A DNA stretch of 64,000 nucleotides from Cymbidium sinense (Eukaryota; Streptophyta; Magnoliopsida; Asparagales; Orchidaceae): assembly GCA_021442155.1 (NCBI GenBank), contig CM038225.1, positions 87,742,925 to 87,806,924 on the forward strand. Direction: 5' to 3'. A program made the translations under genes and the position numbers. The notes under the pieces are model-generated. The model ran no database searches and was not told where the DNA came from. It was given only the letters and a program-made list of their open reading frames with translations. Positions 35,305-48,900 of the stretch are shown here, piece by piece (positions within the stretch are counted from its first letter, which is position 1; each line of letters begins with the position of its first letter).

Positions 35305-38180
35305 TTCGTTAATAATACAGTTGAGGACGACTTGACTTGCCGTACGCGAAGTCATCTTCCGCGCTACTAAGAGGTCATATTAGGAAAAAAAATAAAAATA
35401 AATAAATAAAAAGAATATGATATAATTAATATTAATATATTTTTTAATATTTCAAAATTATTTAATTAAATATTTAATAAATATATGAGATTATTATTAT
35501 TTTTTTGATTTAATGTAAAATGAAATTAATGTAAACTTGATGGTGATATTATGGACACATGACGAATGACAAACGATGATAATAATTGATGGCATAAAAT
35601 GGACGATGACATGTGATAGTTTTTATGATGTATTGAAAAATTAGTTAAAATCGAGTGATTTTTAAATTTACTAAATTTAAACTAAAAGGTGAATTTTGAA
35701 TTTACTAAGGAGTTGTTTGGGATCAAATTTATTTTAGGTTTTATATTTTATTTTTATGCTATTTAAAAAAAAAATGTATTTATTTGATGTGTTTTTATGC
35801 ATTTTTATGTTTTATTTTCAAAAATAAGTAATATTATTTTTAAAAATATTCAAAATAATTTTTAGATGTTTTGAATGTTTTTAAAAATAATAATAATCAT
35901 CAATCATATTTTACTTTGAATTAAAACATAAATAAAAGTGATCCCAAAGAGCCCATAAATTTTTAGAGAGCGTTCCATTTCATCTAACTAAATGTCACCA
36001 AAACGTTAAAATGCAATACATTTAGTTTACATAATAGTGGTAATGCAAGAAATAAAACAACCCAAGAACACTAATAAAAGAGGTCAAGATTAAGACTATG
36101 GATCAAAAATTTTAAATGTTTGAATATGGTGTTAAAAGTGTTATATGTGTTGCCACAATTCTATGTCTAGTATCAAAAAAAATTATTATTTAAAAATAAT
36201 CAATCAACTATTTATATTTTTGAAGCCTTAGTTATAAATATTTATAATAAAAGTATGAACTTTTCTTTTCAATATTTTTGTAATTATTAGCGAGAATTAT
36301 ATGCATGTCATATACTTATTATGTATTTACACATCTTAAATTTAAAATTTGGTACTATTTATATAATAATTTAGTATCATAATCACATCCACATATATGC
36401 ATGAAAAAGGTGTATTTTATTAATGGTACTTATTTGCTATAGATCAACTCTTATGAAAGTATCAATTGTACAAACAACAAAAAGCAGAGTATCGATTGTA
36501 CAATTACATGGGTTCTTCATAGTTATCTTTAATCTATGAGATATTCATCATGTTATTTTGTTCAAGATAAGTCTATTATCCACCTTATGATTTTGAACTA
36601 ACTTCTTGAACTTTTGATCGGTGGACTGTCAATTAATAGGCATAAAGGCACAAAATAAAATGAGCAGTTATAATGAAAATAAAAGCTCATAAAATTTTCT
36701 TAGAAATTAAAACTAGCATAAAAATAATATGGCTACCTTCAAGAAAGAGATTTAGCTCATGATAAAAGAAAAAACATAATAATATAAAATCATGAACATG
36801 ATTGCAATAGAACTTATGAAGAAGCTCTAATAGTCATTTCCATCTTTAAGAATTTAGGCATCTTAATCTCCTCTTATGGCTACCTTCAAGAGAGCATTGA
36901 AGAACTCTTCAAAACTCTAAGAAGGTAGCCACCAAATCTTTGCACTATCCTAGACCCTACAATAGTCCCTTAATTCATTCATAATAAATCCTTAAGTAGG
37001 GTTGTAAGAGTTGATTCATAAAAAGATGATAAATTAAGTCAAACCGCTTGAAAGCTAAGCTTAGTATGGTTATGTTCTTTTGAAGCTGATGCTTAAGTGC
37101 CATTATTGGGCACATGAATGCTACACTCTCTGTTTGCATTGCTGGGACATGAGGTGGTTGGCGCTTAGGTGCTAGACATCAAGCTCTTTTTTATTATGCA
37201 AATGATGTTGGGCATTCAACTGTAGTGCCTTAACGACTTGATGTTTATGCATCAGGAACCAAATCATTTATGCACCTCACCTTCTGCTCCTTAATTCACT
37301 TGGATGGATTTTTTATTTAGTATAGCACTTTAATTATTATGATTTTGTTCTAATTAATGCTCACGTAAAAGATTTAAACTCAAATTACTAGCGTAGTGAA
37401 AATCCATTAAATTACATAGAAATGGTGCCATCTCAGAGAATTGCTACTTTCATGTTCATAAATACTTTTGATTGATGTTAAATATTTAGGTAATGTTTAT
37501 AAAAATATTAAATTTTAGGTATGACATGTGAAAATACATAAGAATTATTAAGTATGTGTGTAAATTCCCTAATTTTTGATAAATTTATTACAACGTACAT
37601 TAATATATTAATATATTAATTCATTTTTGTTCTTGTACTACAAAACTTATATATATCTATAAATATCCATACATACACACACACACACACACATATGTGG
37701 TTTTTTTGGATTCAAAAGAAGTCCGAATTATTCTATTTTGCCAAATAAAACATTAAAACAAAGATGGTCAAAATTCTTATGTAGTTTGGTTTGTGTTATT
37801 TAAATTGTGTAGGTCAAATGTAATGAAAAGTGTAGCTCACATGTAAACTAACTAAAGCAATGATGGATAAAAGCTTAACTTAAATTAGCTAGTAGAAGAT
37901 TGACCTAGATACTTTTAGGTCGACTTAGAAAATACATCATATGATGTGATCAATATTGATCAATTGCATTAGAATCATATATTTGATGGTTCAATCAACA
38001 TAAAGGATGTGATTATGCAATACATAGTTTTATTTTACATCAATAAGAGACTTTAAATGTTCTGTTGTGATGACATGGAATTCCATAGAATACAATGCAT
38101 AAGTACTTGAATACAATGCATATATATTGAAATACAATGTGTTTGTATTTAACAATGTGTATATATTAGAATATAATGTA

Positions 38181-39112
38181 TGAGTTGACATAAAATAATG
38201 TCAATATGTCCTAACCTCATATCCTCCTCAAGCACTAAACTCTTGACCCAATTTATCCCATTAGGCTAGCCTTAATAAACCCTTAGAACAAATTCATGTG
38301 GAATTGACTCAAGCCAAGCCTAGGATAGACTTCTTTCATTACTTGATTTAATCATTTCCTGGTGGATACAAGTGTTGATACTAAGAAATTAATCCTCTCA
38401 TTGATTCAATTATTTATATAATTTGTCATGAGAGTGTAAATATTAGCAAGACCATCCTCCAAATTAGCCTAAAAAATTTAAGTCAGAAGTACTCATCTAC
38501 CCTTACCCCATTTAGATCCTTAACTAGGTGACTACCCCACTTTGCTAAATGGGTTAATCATTCTAGATACTCAAATTTGGAATGTTGTAACATGATTTTG
38601 GATCAAATAATCAATAGAGCATACACATGCTTAGTTAATTGAAGACTAAAAGTGTTAAACAAAGCCCAATTTAGGCCAACTGTAGGCTCAAATTGAACTC
38701 AAATTTTCTACACTTCTCATTGATCACCCCTATTTGGCTAATGAATGTGTCAATATAATAAAATATTCTTCAGTGGACATTTGCTCCATTAATTGGGCCA
38801 ATTATATCCAAGTCAACCCAATTGACCAAATTGACCTTAATTTTTAAATTATTTGAGCCAATTGGACATGCAAATTTCTTTAAATTTTATAATATAGTAT
38901 AAGCATGATTTGGTCCAATTACCTTTTATCCCAAGTTTAATTGGTCAAATGAGGTGTTTACACCTATTAAGGCCAACACTTATAATTAGTGGTTGATTGA
39001 ATCAATGTAATTATGATATCCAATTGAATTATTGAGAATGATTGTATCCAAGGATGTTATTGATAAATGATTATTTTAACTCACATTGATTTGTGTTCAT
39101 ATTAAAATGGCG
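38181..39112 (+). mobile_element. Probable family A LTR fragment
   Basis: The word content (CAACCCAATTGACCAAATTGACC at 38812-38834 in pieces, GAGCCAATTGGAC) resembles the TTGACCCAATT-rich part of the plus-strand family A LTRs at 7650-8230 and 43430-44400. No terminus is recognisable. Moderate to low confidence because the region is low in complexity. Confidence 0.4.
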
Positions 39113-40827
39113 TGTGCAAGTATACAAGCCATTCAAATAATAAAGTGATGAATAAATTATCATTTTCCATGAGGATCTATGGCATAATTATCAATTAGGT
39201 TAAATACTAATCTCTTACTAACCTAACTTTTGTCCATACGAGTAAAATTTTAGAATTTAAAAGATCTAAAATAAAAAAAAATATTCTTAGAAAGTTGGAC
39301 TTTTCTTAATTTTAGAAAACTTACTTTGAAATTATAAAAATTTTGTTTAATATTATTCACTTAATTAATGTGAGTTTTTAAAATTATAGTTGTCAATTAG
39401 GAGCTTAAGTGTCAATCATCTATGTGTAGATCAATATAAATTAATCACTATAATTAAAATAAGTGATTGCAAAAGATTCATCTATCCTAAATGATTGCAT
39501 ACTTGAAATATCATATATCTATGTATATTTAGTAACTGCGTTGACATTTCCTAATTATTCTATTTGAAATTTTTGATTTCAATAGATACATATAATGTTA
39601 ACTTTACAAGTGGTTAGACCACAAGTAACTGCAGTATGGAGAAAAGCAAAATAACATAAACATAAAAAGCACAAATTATTTTTTTATATATTACTTAGAT
39701 CAATAATAGTACATAATAATCAAAACTAGATCAACATAAATTCAAAGCACTAATACTTTAGTTTCTCATGTTATAGAAGAAAAAAGAATATTAACATCCA
39801 CAAACTTATAAGATCATTTTAAGCAAAATCAAAATAAAGGAAAGAGTAAACTAAGTAAATTATTTTAACTTTGCCCTAGATCCAAGTCTTTTTGTCTCTC
39901 GATAATGAGTTCCTTTTTTAATGGAACTTCTCCTTCTTTGATCTTCAAGATGAGTAGCATGAAAATGATCACAAATAGTGGATAGCACACACAACACTTG
40001 GAGTCTCACTCTCCAAGTGTCACACTCACAACAATTAGACTTCATACACTGTCAAAACTCTTTTTCTTTGCCATTGCACTCCTAATTATAGCTTTGAGTG
40101 TCCCCTTGTAGTTCTCCACATTATGCAAGAAACTCCTCTAAATTGCCCTAAGAATTACCTTAAATGACTACTCAAACTACACAAATTATATTTATCGAGC
40201 CATCACACTGCGATGCTAATTCATCAACACCGAGGAACTCTCTTCTCTATCTTAGGTTTTAATTTGAGGCATTTTGGTGCAATGCTGCTTCTTTAGTGCA
40301 ATGGTGCTCTTTTTCCTAATTTTTTTTAAGTTCCTGGGGTCATGGAGCTAACTTTTTAGTGTTAAAGCGATAGGCTTTTCATCTCTAGACTAAATTTCTT
40401 AATGAATTTAGCACCATGACACTGCCTAGCACTTAGGCATTGTGCTATATATCCTTAATCAAAATGAAAGCTTGTTAGAGCACCTTTAAGTGCCATAACA
40501 CTTCCATTCTAGGTACCTTGGCACCATGCTCTATGCCTGGTGGTCCAGAATGCTCCTATCGTAGCATCACAATGCTACCCAGTACCTAGAAACTTCCTTC
40601 TTTATCTCTGTAGCTTATTTTGCCCATCAGTAGTGCCGTAGTTCTACCTCGTGTAGAGTCGAGGCATAAGCCCATAAACTTAGCATTTTCATCCTTTCAC
40701 TTCATTAGGAATTTCCTATCAATAATGAGAAAAATAAATTAAAAATAACACATTCTAATAGTAATTAGGTATAAAAATGTACATTTATACACAATATATT
40801 CACTAACATTTTTATGTTTATCAAACA
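39113..40827 (-). repeat. 3' LTR of gypsy family G, left arm
   Basis: On the minus strand the LTR starts TGTTTGATAAACATAAAAATG at 40827, directly after the polypurine tract GTTTGGGGA (40828-40836). It runs about 1.7 kb to a GTATACTTGCACA end at 39113. It is homologous, in reverse, to 50736-52103 plus 55192-55490. A long run of GGACATGTAAGAGGTTGAGTTTGGGG type upstream of the LTR is characteristic of Athila-like plant gypsy elements. Confidence 0.75.
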
Positions 40828-42250
40828 TCCCCAAACTCAACCTCTTACATGTCCTCAAGTAATTCCAACCATTTAATTAATCCTTGAAGTTACTTGATGA
40901 TAAAACTTTTGAAATTTAAAATCATTAAGTAATAATTTTAATTGAAGCATAAACTCATATTTAAAGTAATTAAACATAAAAATTAATTAAACTATAATAG
41001 CTCAAATTCTAATTCAAACTAGCATTTTCTTTAAGGGAAGGCTTTTTTGTGGTCAATATTAATGTAGTTAATTCTTATGAATCTTAATGAATTGAATATT
41101 ATAAATAGTCATCACTTATTATTTAAATAATCACAAAATAATTTTCTCTCCTAAATTTAACACATTTAGTTACTTTAATAACTTTATTGATTTGTTTATA
41201 TTATAAGAGAATTTTAAGTACTATTATTGCATATTACTCAATCTCAACATTCTTCTTTTAATTCTTTTTCTTTTGTTTCACCACTTTTTTTCAAGAAGAT
41301 CACCATATTGGTTAAGTATCTTTTTATTGATTTTTATACCATTTATCATCTCAATAATCTAATGTCAATCCAAATGAATTATTAGTTTTCACTAAATGTA
41401 TTAATCTCCAACTCATACTAATCATAATTATCCCATTAAAATAATAAAGATTACTATTTATTACAAATCAATTGACTAACTTCCTTAAGAATCCTCTATG
41501 TGTGATGTGTGTGATAGGAAATTCTTAATTATAAAAAATTACTAGTTCTTATAAGTTATTTTAGGTATTAATATTTAAATTATATTCCATGGTTTAATAA
41601 ATTTATTCCAAGTTCTAATTTTCAAGTTAAAATATTATTTAATTAATTTTAATTCTAATTTTTTTTTCTAATGCACTTCAAGTTCTAGCGAATAACATCT
41701 AATTACATCAAGTAAATAATAAGTAGAAGCTGACATTTATGAAAATTGATTGACAATACATATAAACACATAATATATTCTAACACTATAGTGCTACATA
41801 GTGTAGTGCCAAGGCGTTGTTCACAAAAAATACAATATGGATATATTCAATATGGAAAATAATATGTCAAAACAACATTTTGTTAACCATAATAGGAATT
41901 ACAAAAATAAAGCTAATAGGGACTAGTGTCGTGACACTATGATTACTGCACCGATGTGTTGTATATAGAAAAAAACAAAAACTAAACAAAATTGAATAAT
42001 AAATTATACTAATACTCCTCCAAACTCAAATTTTAACATACATTTAAAATAGAAATAAAAAAAATACTATAACAAAATAAACAAACAAACACAAATAACA
42101 AAAACCAAAAGCAAAAAAACAAAACTAATAAAATTCCTATTCCTCCTTTTCCTCTTCCTCTTCCTCCTCCTCCTCCTCCTCCTCTTCTTCTTCTTCTTCT
42201 TCTTCTTCTTCTAACTCACATAGGGCTGAAATCGTCCTGCTTCAGAAAAG
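40828..42250 (-). mobile_element. Family G internal 3' region, left arm
   Basis: This is the internal sequence just before the 3' LTR, on the minus strand. It begins at the centre of the inverted repeat with the end of a coding region. A Glu-rich tail (42135-42212, GAA/GAG codons) ends at a TAG near 42134, followed by about 1.3 kb of untranslated sequence to the polypurine tract. It matches 42360-42998 plus 50001-50735 in the opposite direction. Confidence 0.7.
42135..42212 (-). repeat. Pyrimidine tract encoding a Glu-rich tail
   Basis: CCT/CTT triplets on the plus strand read as GAG/GAA on the minus strand, giving an almost pure run of Glu followed by a stop. It is the acidic C-terminus of the family G 3' frame. 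The right arm keeps only a short, interrupted version (GAGAAGGAAAAGAAAGAATAA at about 42359). Confidence 0.75.
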
Positions 42251-42294
42251 AAGGTATAATTCACCTAGGCATTCCAAAAATTTATAAATAGGAC

Positions 42295-42998
42295 TCTTTG
42301 GCTGATTTCAAGTTCATTTCAACGCTTCACCCTTAAACTTTAGAGTTCCATTCCTTAGGAGAAGGAAAAGAAAGAATAAGAATTTTCTTAGTTTTGTTTG
42401 TTTGCTTTTATTTTTTATTATTTGTGTTTGTTTGTTTATTTTGTCATGGTAGTTTTTATTTTTTTTAATGTATGCAAAAAAATAGAGTTTGGTGAAAGTT
42501 AGTGTAGTTTTTATTTTAATTTGGTTTAGTTTTTATTTTCTGTATACAATGCTGAGGTGTTGTAATCAAAGCACCACGACACTAGTCCCTATTAGCTTTA
42601 TTTTTGTATTCCTAATATCATTAATGAAATGTTGTTTCAACATATTGATTGTCTTATTGAATATATCCATATTGTATTTTATGTGTATAGCACCTTGGCA
42701 CTACACTAGGAAGCCTCGCGACATTGGGTTTTGTCATATGTTTATATGTATTGTTAGTCAATTTTAATAAATGCCAACTTCTACTTATTATTTATTTAAT
42801 GAAATTGGATGTTTTTTTTTTTGTAACTTGAAGTGTATTAGAAACAAAATTTAAAACTTAAATTAATTATAGTTTTTTTTTTTTGTAACTTGAAGTGTAT
42901 TAGAAACAAAATTTAAAATTTAAATTAATTATACAATATTTTAACTTGTAAATTAGAACTTTCAATAATTTACTAAACTGTATATTATCATTTAACTA
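42295..42998 (+). mobile_element. Family G internal region, right arm, first part
   Basis: Mirror image of 41575-42250. Shared blocks include ACACTAGTCCCTATTAGC (42572), GAATATATCCATATTGTATTTT (42658) and AACTTGAAGTGTATTAGAA. It is interrupted at 42998 by the family A solo LTR and continues at 50001. The frame at 42489-42767 is antisense-equivalent noise of this repeat, not a gene. Confidence 0.75.
42811..42932. repeat. Perfect-spacing 61-bp tandem duplication
   Basis: Units 42811-42871 and 42872-42932 each hold a T run, GTAACTTGAAGTGTATTAG, AAACAAAATTTAAAA and TTAAATTAATTATA, with one visible substitution. The left arm has a single copy, so the duplication is specific to the right arm. Confidence 0.92.
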
Positions 42999-45900
42999 TG
43001 TTGACCTTAGTTTTGGAGTGAGGATTAATCCTCCCCATCTTAGATCTAGGAACCTTCTAGATACTTAAATTTTCTTAGTTCTAGGACACTTCTAATGATT
43101 AAGAGGACACTAAAACTTAAGCTTAGAGACCTAGAAGACATAACCCTAAGCTCAGAGTCCACTCTAGGACAAATAAGTTTCACCTATCCTATGGCCTAGA
43201 CCAATACTCATATCTATTCACTCATCCAAACGTAAGCTCATATAGATGGAGCTAAATAAACCTCAAACCTATTTAATTAATCTTAATTGAATTTGGTTTT
43301 CTAATCCAAGCTCCAAGCCAAACTAACTTGGATCTTATTCCAAGTTAACCCCACCACAATCCTATAACTCAATCCAAACCCACTCAAGCAAACTAAATAC
43401 AATTTTATTTTCTCAATCACTCAAATTATTCATTAGATCATTTCAAGCTACTTTAATACTTGCAATCAAGCCAATTGAACCAAAGGAAGGTGCCCAACCC
43501 AAGTTAGCATATTTGACCTAAAAGGTTCAAATGGGCCTTAACCTAATTAAGCCCAAGTCAATTGTAATAAAAGCCACCAATCAACTTTAAATTTATCATT
43601 GAACACACCCCAACCATCGATAACCCCAATTGGTCCAAGTTGGCTTGACCAAGTCACTTGATCTAAAGTGACATAAAAGGGGTAACTGAACCAAACTCCA
43701 ATTAAACTCCCATTAAATTAAATCAAGCCATCCAATCCCTTCATTTATGATTGTAAATCATTATTTAACGCTCCACTACAATCAATTGAACCTAATTAAG
43801 ACACCCTTTGACCCAAGTTTAGCCAATTTGGCCTAAATGATCAAAGTGAACCAAATCAAATCCTAAACCAAATTGATTAAAATAATGCTTCCAACCACTT
43901 ACAAATTCAATGCTAAACATAATCCAACCTTCAATTGGATCCAATTTGGTCAACCTAACCCAATTAGGCAACTTAGCCGAATTTGACCTAAAGGGCCAAA
44001 TTGAATCAATTCACTCCATGATCTAAATTAATTCAAATAAATCATACCAATAAATCACCAATAATCAATTGAACATAGACCTAATGTACGCTCAAGCCAA
44101 TTTGGTCAATTTGATCATATTCTTCAACTTGACCCATTTGACCCAAATTAAACCATATGTGCCAAATTCAAATCTAACCCAATTTGAATCAAACCAATTA
44201 CACTCATTCACACCAAATGACTAATTGAACTCACCCAAGTCATCATTTTGACCTAATTTGGTCAAATTGGTCAACTTAGACCAATTAAACTCATTTGACC
44301 CAATTGAACCAAATCCAACTAAACTAAGCCCAAACATAACTAAACATGACATGGCTTATCCTTAGGTCACCATGGGCCTACCCAAGTGAGCCCAACCCAT
44401 GGTGAACTCGATTTGGGTTAAACCCATTAAACCAAGCCACTCAAATGGGACAAATTTCTCATTTAAATGAGTTCTCCACCCCCTTATCCCATGGCAACCA
44501 CCTTTGGCTCTTCTTGGACAAGAGGACCACTGACCCAACCTAACCCAAAGCTATTGGGATCAGCCTTTGGATAAAAGAGGGTTATTTTACCCATGGTAAC
44601 CCATTGGTCCACCTAAGGGAGTCATACACCTCCCACTCGACTCTCAACCACCGCCATCTCCAACCACCACCTTGGACGATGCCAAAGGTGAACCAATCCC
44701 AGCCAATGGTTTAGTTGGGCAGGAGAGTAGACTTCTTCTCATGGATTCAAACTGAGTACACACCTTCCTCATAGCATTCTACATAGTACTATATCTTTTT
44801 TCGAGCTCCTCGTGCACTCCACCATCAGTGAGACTAAATCCTGATATAACTTAGGAGCTTAGTCAATCCAAGTTTCCTAAACCTCCACCAAACCCACATT
44901 AACTCCTCCCACATTTTCACCTCACTCTAGAGAAGGTAAATAAATCATTTTTTTGAGCGATTCGACCATTGAAAGATGTCTCAAGACCAACTCTCGTGAG
45001 CTTTGGGGTGGCGTTTGGTCCACAGAGCGATCGACAGGTAGGCAACTCATGATTTTCTCAATAGGGCTTTATCTTTTTAAGATGAATCTACCTTTATCAG
45101 TGTACCATCGGTCTATAGCTCCTACGAGATAAAAATCTGACAATCATAGCTTTGACCCCTAGGTGTTGGTCTTTTTTTGAAGTGAATCATGTTTTAGTGC
45201 GATCTCCATCATTAGATATTCCTAGATTCATTTCCTGATCATTTTGGAGTCGATTTTGCCATCGAATGAGCTCCTGTGAGCCGATCGAGGGGAAAAAGGT
45301 GGACGGTGTCCATCTTACAATGCTCGTGGGATGATAAATAATTGGCCATCTATTACACATGATTAGAACATACGGCTGTGATTAATTTCATTAGAAATTT
45401 TGGATTAATCCCTTTGGAATCACATGATTAATCTTGGTCGTCCGATCCAAGATTGGATGGCCAAAATAAAATCAAGTCCATCGTCGTTGAGTCAGCTACC
45501 GCATCAGACAATTTAAGTAACAAATACCATGATGCCATGTGGAAAGCCCTGCCACATCAGCGTCTACATGGCCGCGATGTTTTAAAAGGTTAATTAGGCT
45601 TTAAAAATGTAATTAAATAGCAAGAACTTTAAAAAATCATAACTAATTATAGAAAATTTTAAAATAATGAAAAAAAAATCGTTTGGAAAGATTTGATAGA
45701 GGAGAATTTAAGAAAAACAAAATCCTTATTTTATGTCTAATAAACAATGCTTAATTAAGGTTTGAAGCTTGTGCTAATTACCTTAATTAATGCTAAATTA
45801 CTTGGTTAATTAATTTTAAATTTGGTGGGATGATTACATGGGATGTCCTCTATGTCCCATAATTTTCTTCGAATTATTTGCCATGCAATTCATAAAATTT

Positions 45901-48900
45901 GGAATTTAAATCCAAATTACTCGTTTTAAGTAATTAAATGATTTTTAGAATTGATGAATAGTAAAAATTAAATAATTAATGATAATTAATCATTGTGAAT
46001 AGTGAGAATAGTACGAAGTAATTGGAACCCCTTCTCGAGTTATTTCTCCAAATGTATTTCTTTAAGAGGGTTAATTTACATGTGTAATAATTAGGGATGA
46101 ATTTGAAAAATTAATGATAAGATAGAAATCAAACAAAATTAATGATATGGTTTTGATAATTCAAACATAATCCATTAATTTTATTTTGTGTGTTTAATAA
46201 CATAAAGGCATTAAAGAAAATTATGATTAATCCATTGGTATGGGAAAATCATAAGAGTACTTAACTTAGATTCTTTCCTTTTTTATTCTAATTAACTTTT
46301 AAGCATGAGCCTAATTGCATTTGACTCTTTTAGGTGCATTGTAAATTTTACTTTCCTAAAAGTATATCTTGTAGGATCATGATCAAGTTATTAATTAGAA
46401 GCTTAGGTAAAGGTAATTAAATTGATGTGCTTAATGGCTTGAACCTAATCAACTCATAAAATTCACTTAATTATTTTCTTTAAATATATATTAAATTGTC
46501 AATATGGGATGGGAAAAATGCTAACTATCATCTCTCCTCTTTAGGTTTTAATAATTCAAACATCAAAATAGAATCTCATAAGAATTTTGGTTAGTCTTAA
46601 AGAATATTTATTTGGCTTGATTGTTATTAGGACTTAATGTAATTGAATATGTTATGTGGTAGTGTTTAATTACTTATTTTCAACCATTATAAATTTGCAT
46701 GCCATTTGTTTCACATGTTCATGTTTTCAAAAAATAATAATAATAATAATAAAATAAAAAAGTAAAATATAAACAGAATCAAAAGAATATGGTTGCATTT
46801 AAGTTGCATGTGTTGGATAAATATTATATGGTGTGGCTATTATCATTAATAAATCTTAAATTACTTTCAAAACTATAAGCTAATGATGTAAAATTTAAGC
46901 TAATGTTGGTTATAAATGTTCAATAAAGTTTACATTTAGAAATTTAAAGATGGTAAAAGATTGTTTTGTTTTCATGGTTCATGTATATGTTTACATATGT
47001 TTGGAGTTGGCAAGTATATAATCTGGGCATCTCGAGAACACGAGGCTTTAAGCATCCCCAAGAAAGTCTTAGATAATCTCACTTATCTGATTTAACAATA
47101 GTACATACTTGTTTAATTTCATTCATGTGTATGTATATGCTAAAATTTAGGATAAAACTTTGCTTTACATGAATAAAGGATTTGCATTTATATACCCAAT
47201 GCATGAATTTCATTTCTATGTTTGTGTATATGTTTAAATGTAGTTAAGTTGGCAAGTATATAGTCTGGACATCCTGAGAATACGAGGCTTTAAGTAGCCC
47301 TAGGGAGGTCTTAGATATCTCACTTTCTTAGTTTAACAATGGCATGTACTTGCTTAAATCTCTAATACATGTCTGCAGATGCTTAACTATGAAATGAAAT
47401 CTTTATTTTCTTCCAAATTCATGCATTAATTATCATCAAGTGTGCAAAAATATAAGTATATACTGCATGTACAAATCTATATATTAAATAAAATATCATG
47501 AACAATAAAAATGAAGAGGTGTGTATACTATTGATGATGGAATGAAGTAGTGGAATATTATTCATGTAATAGTGATTCAATTTTACTAATCCTAAGATTT
47601 TTTTTATGTTTGAATAAGACTCCTTAAGACTAACCCAAACTTAGGCTTAATTAAAATTATTTATAAATGATTCACTAAAGAAACCAAAGTCATAATAATA
47701 TGCCTTTAGAAAATAACTTAGGGTATGGATGAAGGGGGTCAAATCCATTTTTTCTCTTCATAATAATTAGAAGATTAGACATTAAATGAAACGAGAAAGT
47801 GTAAATTAAAATTAATCAATTCATTCAAAGATTTGAAGTGAAATCTCCCTTAATGTTTAACTTAAATAATTCTAAACTTTAGATTATCATACCCTTAAAG
47901 TTTAGTCAAGACACACTACCCTAAGCCTTAGCACATATATTTGAATGCTAAGTCATTATTTCTAGTCTTAGGTTAGGCCGGTGTATGTTATGCTATGGTG
48001 TTTTATTTAATGATGTAATATTTTAGATTGGATGTTAGGATTGTTTGTGCGTAGACTGGATGTCAAGTCGTTAATAACCTAATGACATCTTCTGCAGGGA
48101 CTAAAAGGGTATTCCATAATAATAAGTAAATATAAATGTTCTTAGTTGTAGGTGCTACTTATGCCACTAACCATAATTAAATTAGGATAGGTGGGCTTAG
48201 CTACCAAGTGTAGGGTGCTAAGTCCAAATGTCTGAAATGCAATTGCTTGTCATATAAATTTTTTTATCCAATATCTATTTTGCAGGTGTACTTAGATTTT
48301 ATTTTTCATAAATGTGTAATTTTTGTAATAGGATTAGGATTAATGTTATGGGGTTTAGGATGAGTAGTGGTTAGAAGAAAAAGACCTTGGAAGCCCTACG
48401 AAGCTTGGAGAAAACTAGCCCAAGGAAAAGAAAGAAGAATAAGGATTGAAGACCACCATAACATTCATTTTATTTGTAATCTGGGTTGTATAAGGGTAGA
48501 GCTTGGTTGTCCAATATTTTTTTTTTTGGTGTACAGTGGTACCAGGCCGCATCAGCCTTTTTATTCTTTTATGAGAATCTAATGTTTGATTATTTTATGT
48601 AGATTGCATAATAAAAATAACATATTTTTCATAAGTTTCTTATAGTGTGATGATTTGATGTGTGGCCTCAATGTGGTAGGATCTTTAGGATAAAATTAAA
48701 TTTTTTATCCTTATGAAAAAAATCATAACTAAATTTTAATACAACTCATAATGTCATTTTAAACCATAGGCTCTTAATCAAGATAAATAAAAGATTTTGA
48801 AACCCCTTAGCTGAATGTTGTATGTTACCACACCATGCATTTCATTTTGTGCCACACTTGAATGGGGAGGGTCTCCACTCTTGCATGATAGAAGATATGC

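Larger units (their letters stand above)
34950..38180. other. Intergenic region, unassigned
   Basis: AT-rich. No protein family, RNA gene or LTR pair is recognised. Around 37060-37270 there is a GC-richer stretch with phrases such as GCGCTTAGGTGCTAGACATC that recall the family G LTR (40400-40620), possibly a decayed fragment. A (CA)n run lies at 37674-37693. Confidence 0.5.

Noticed and set aside
42489..42767. 92-codon plus-strand open frame with hydrophobic stretches
   Set aside because: Part of the 3' untranslated region of family G; the mirror copy at 41700-42050 is not open and composition is that of AT-rich chance frames.
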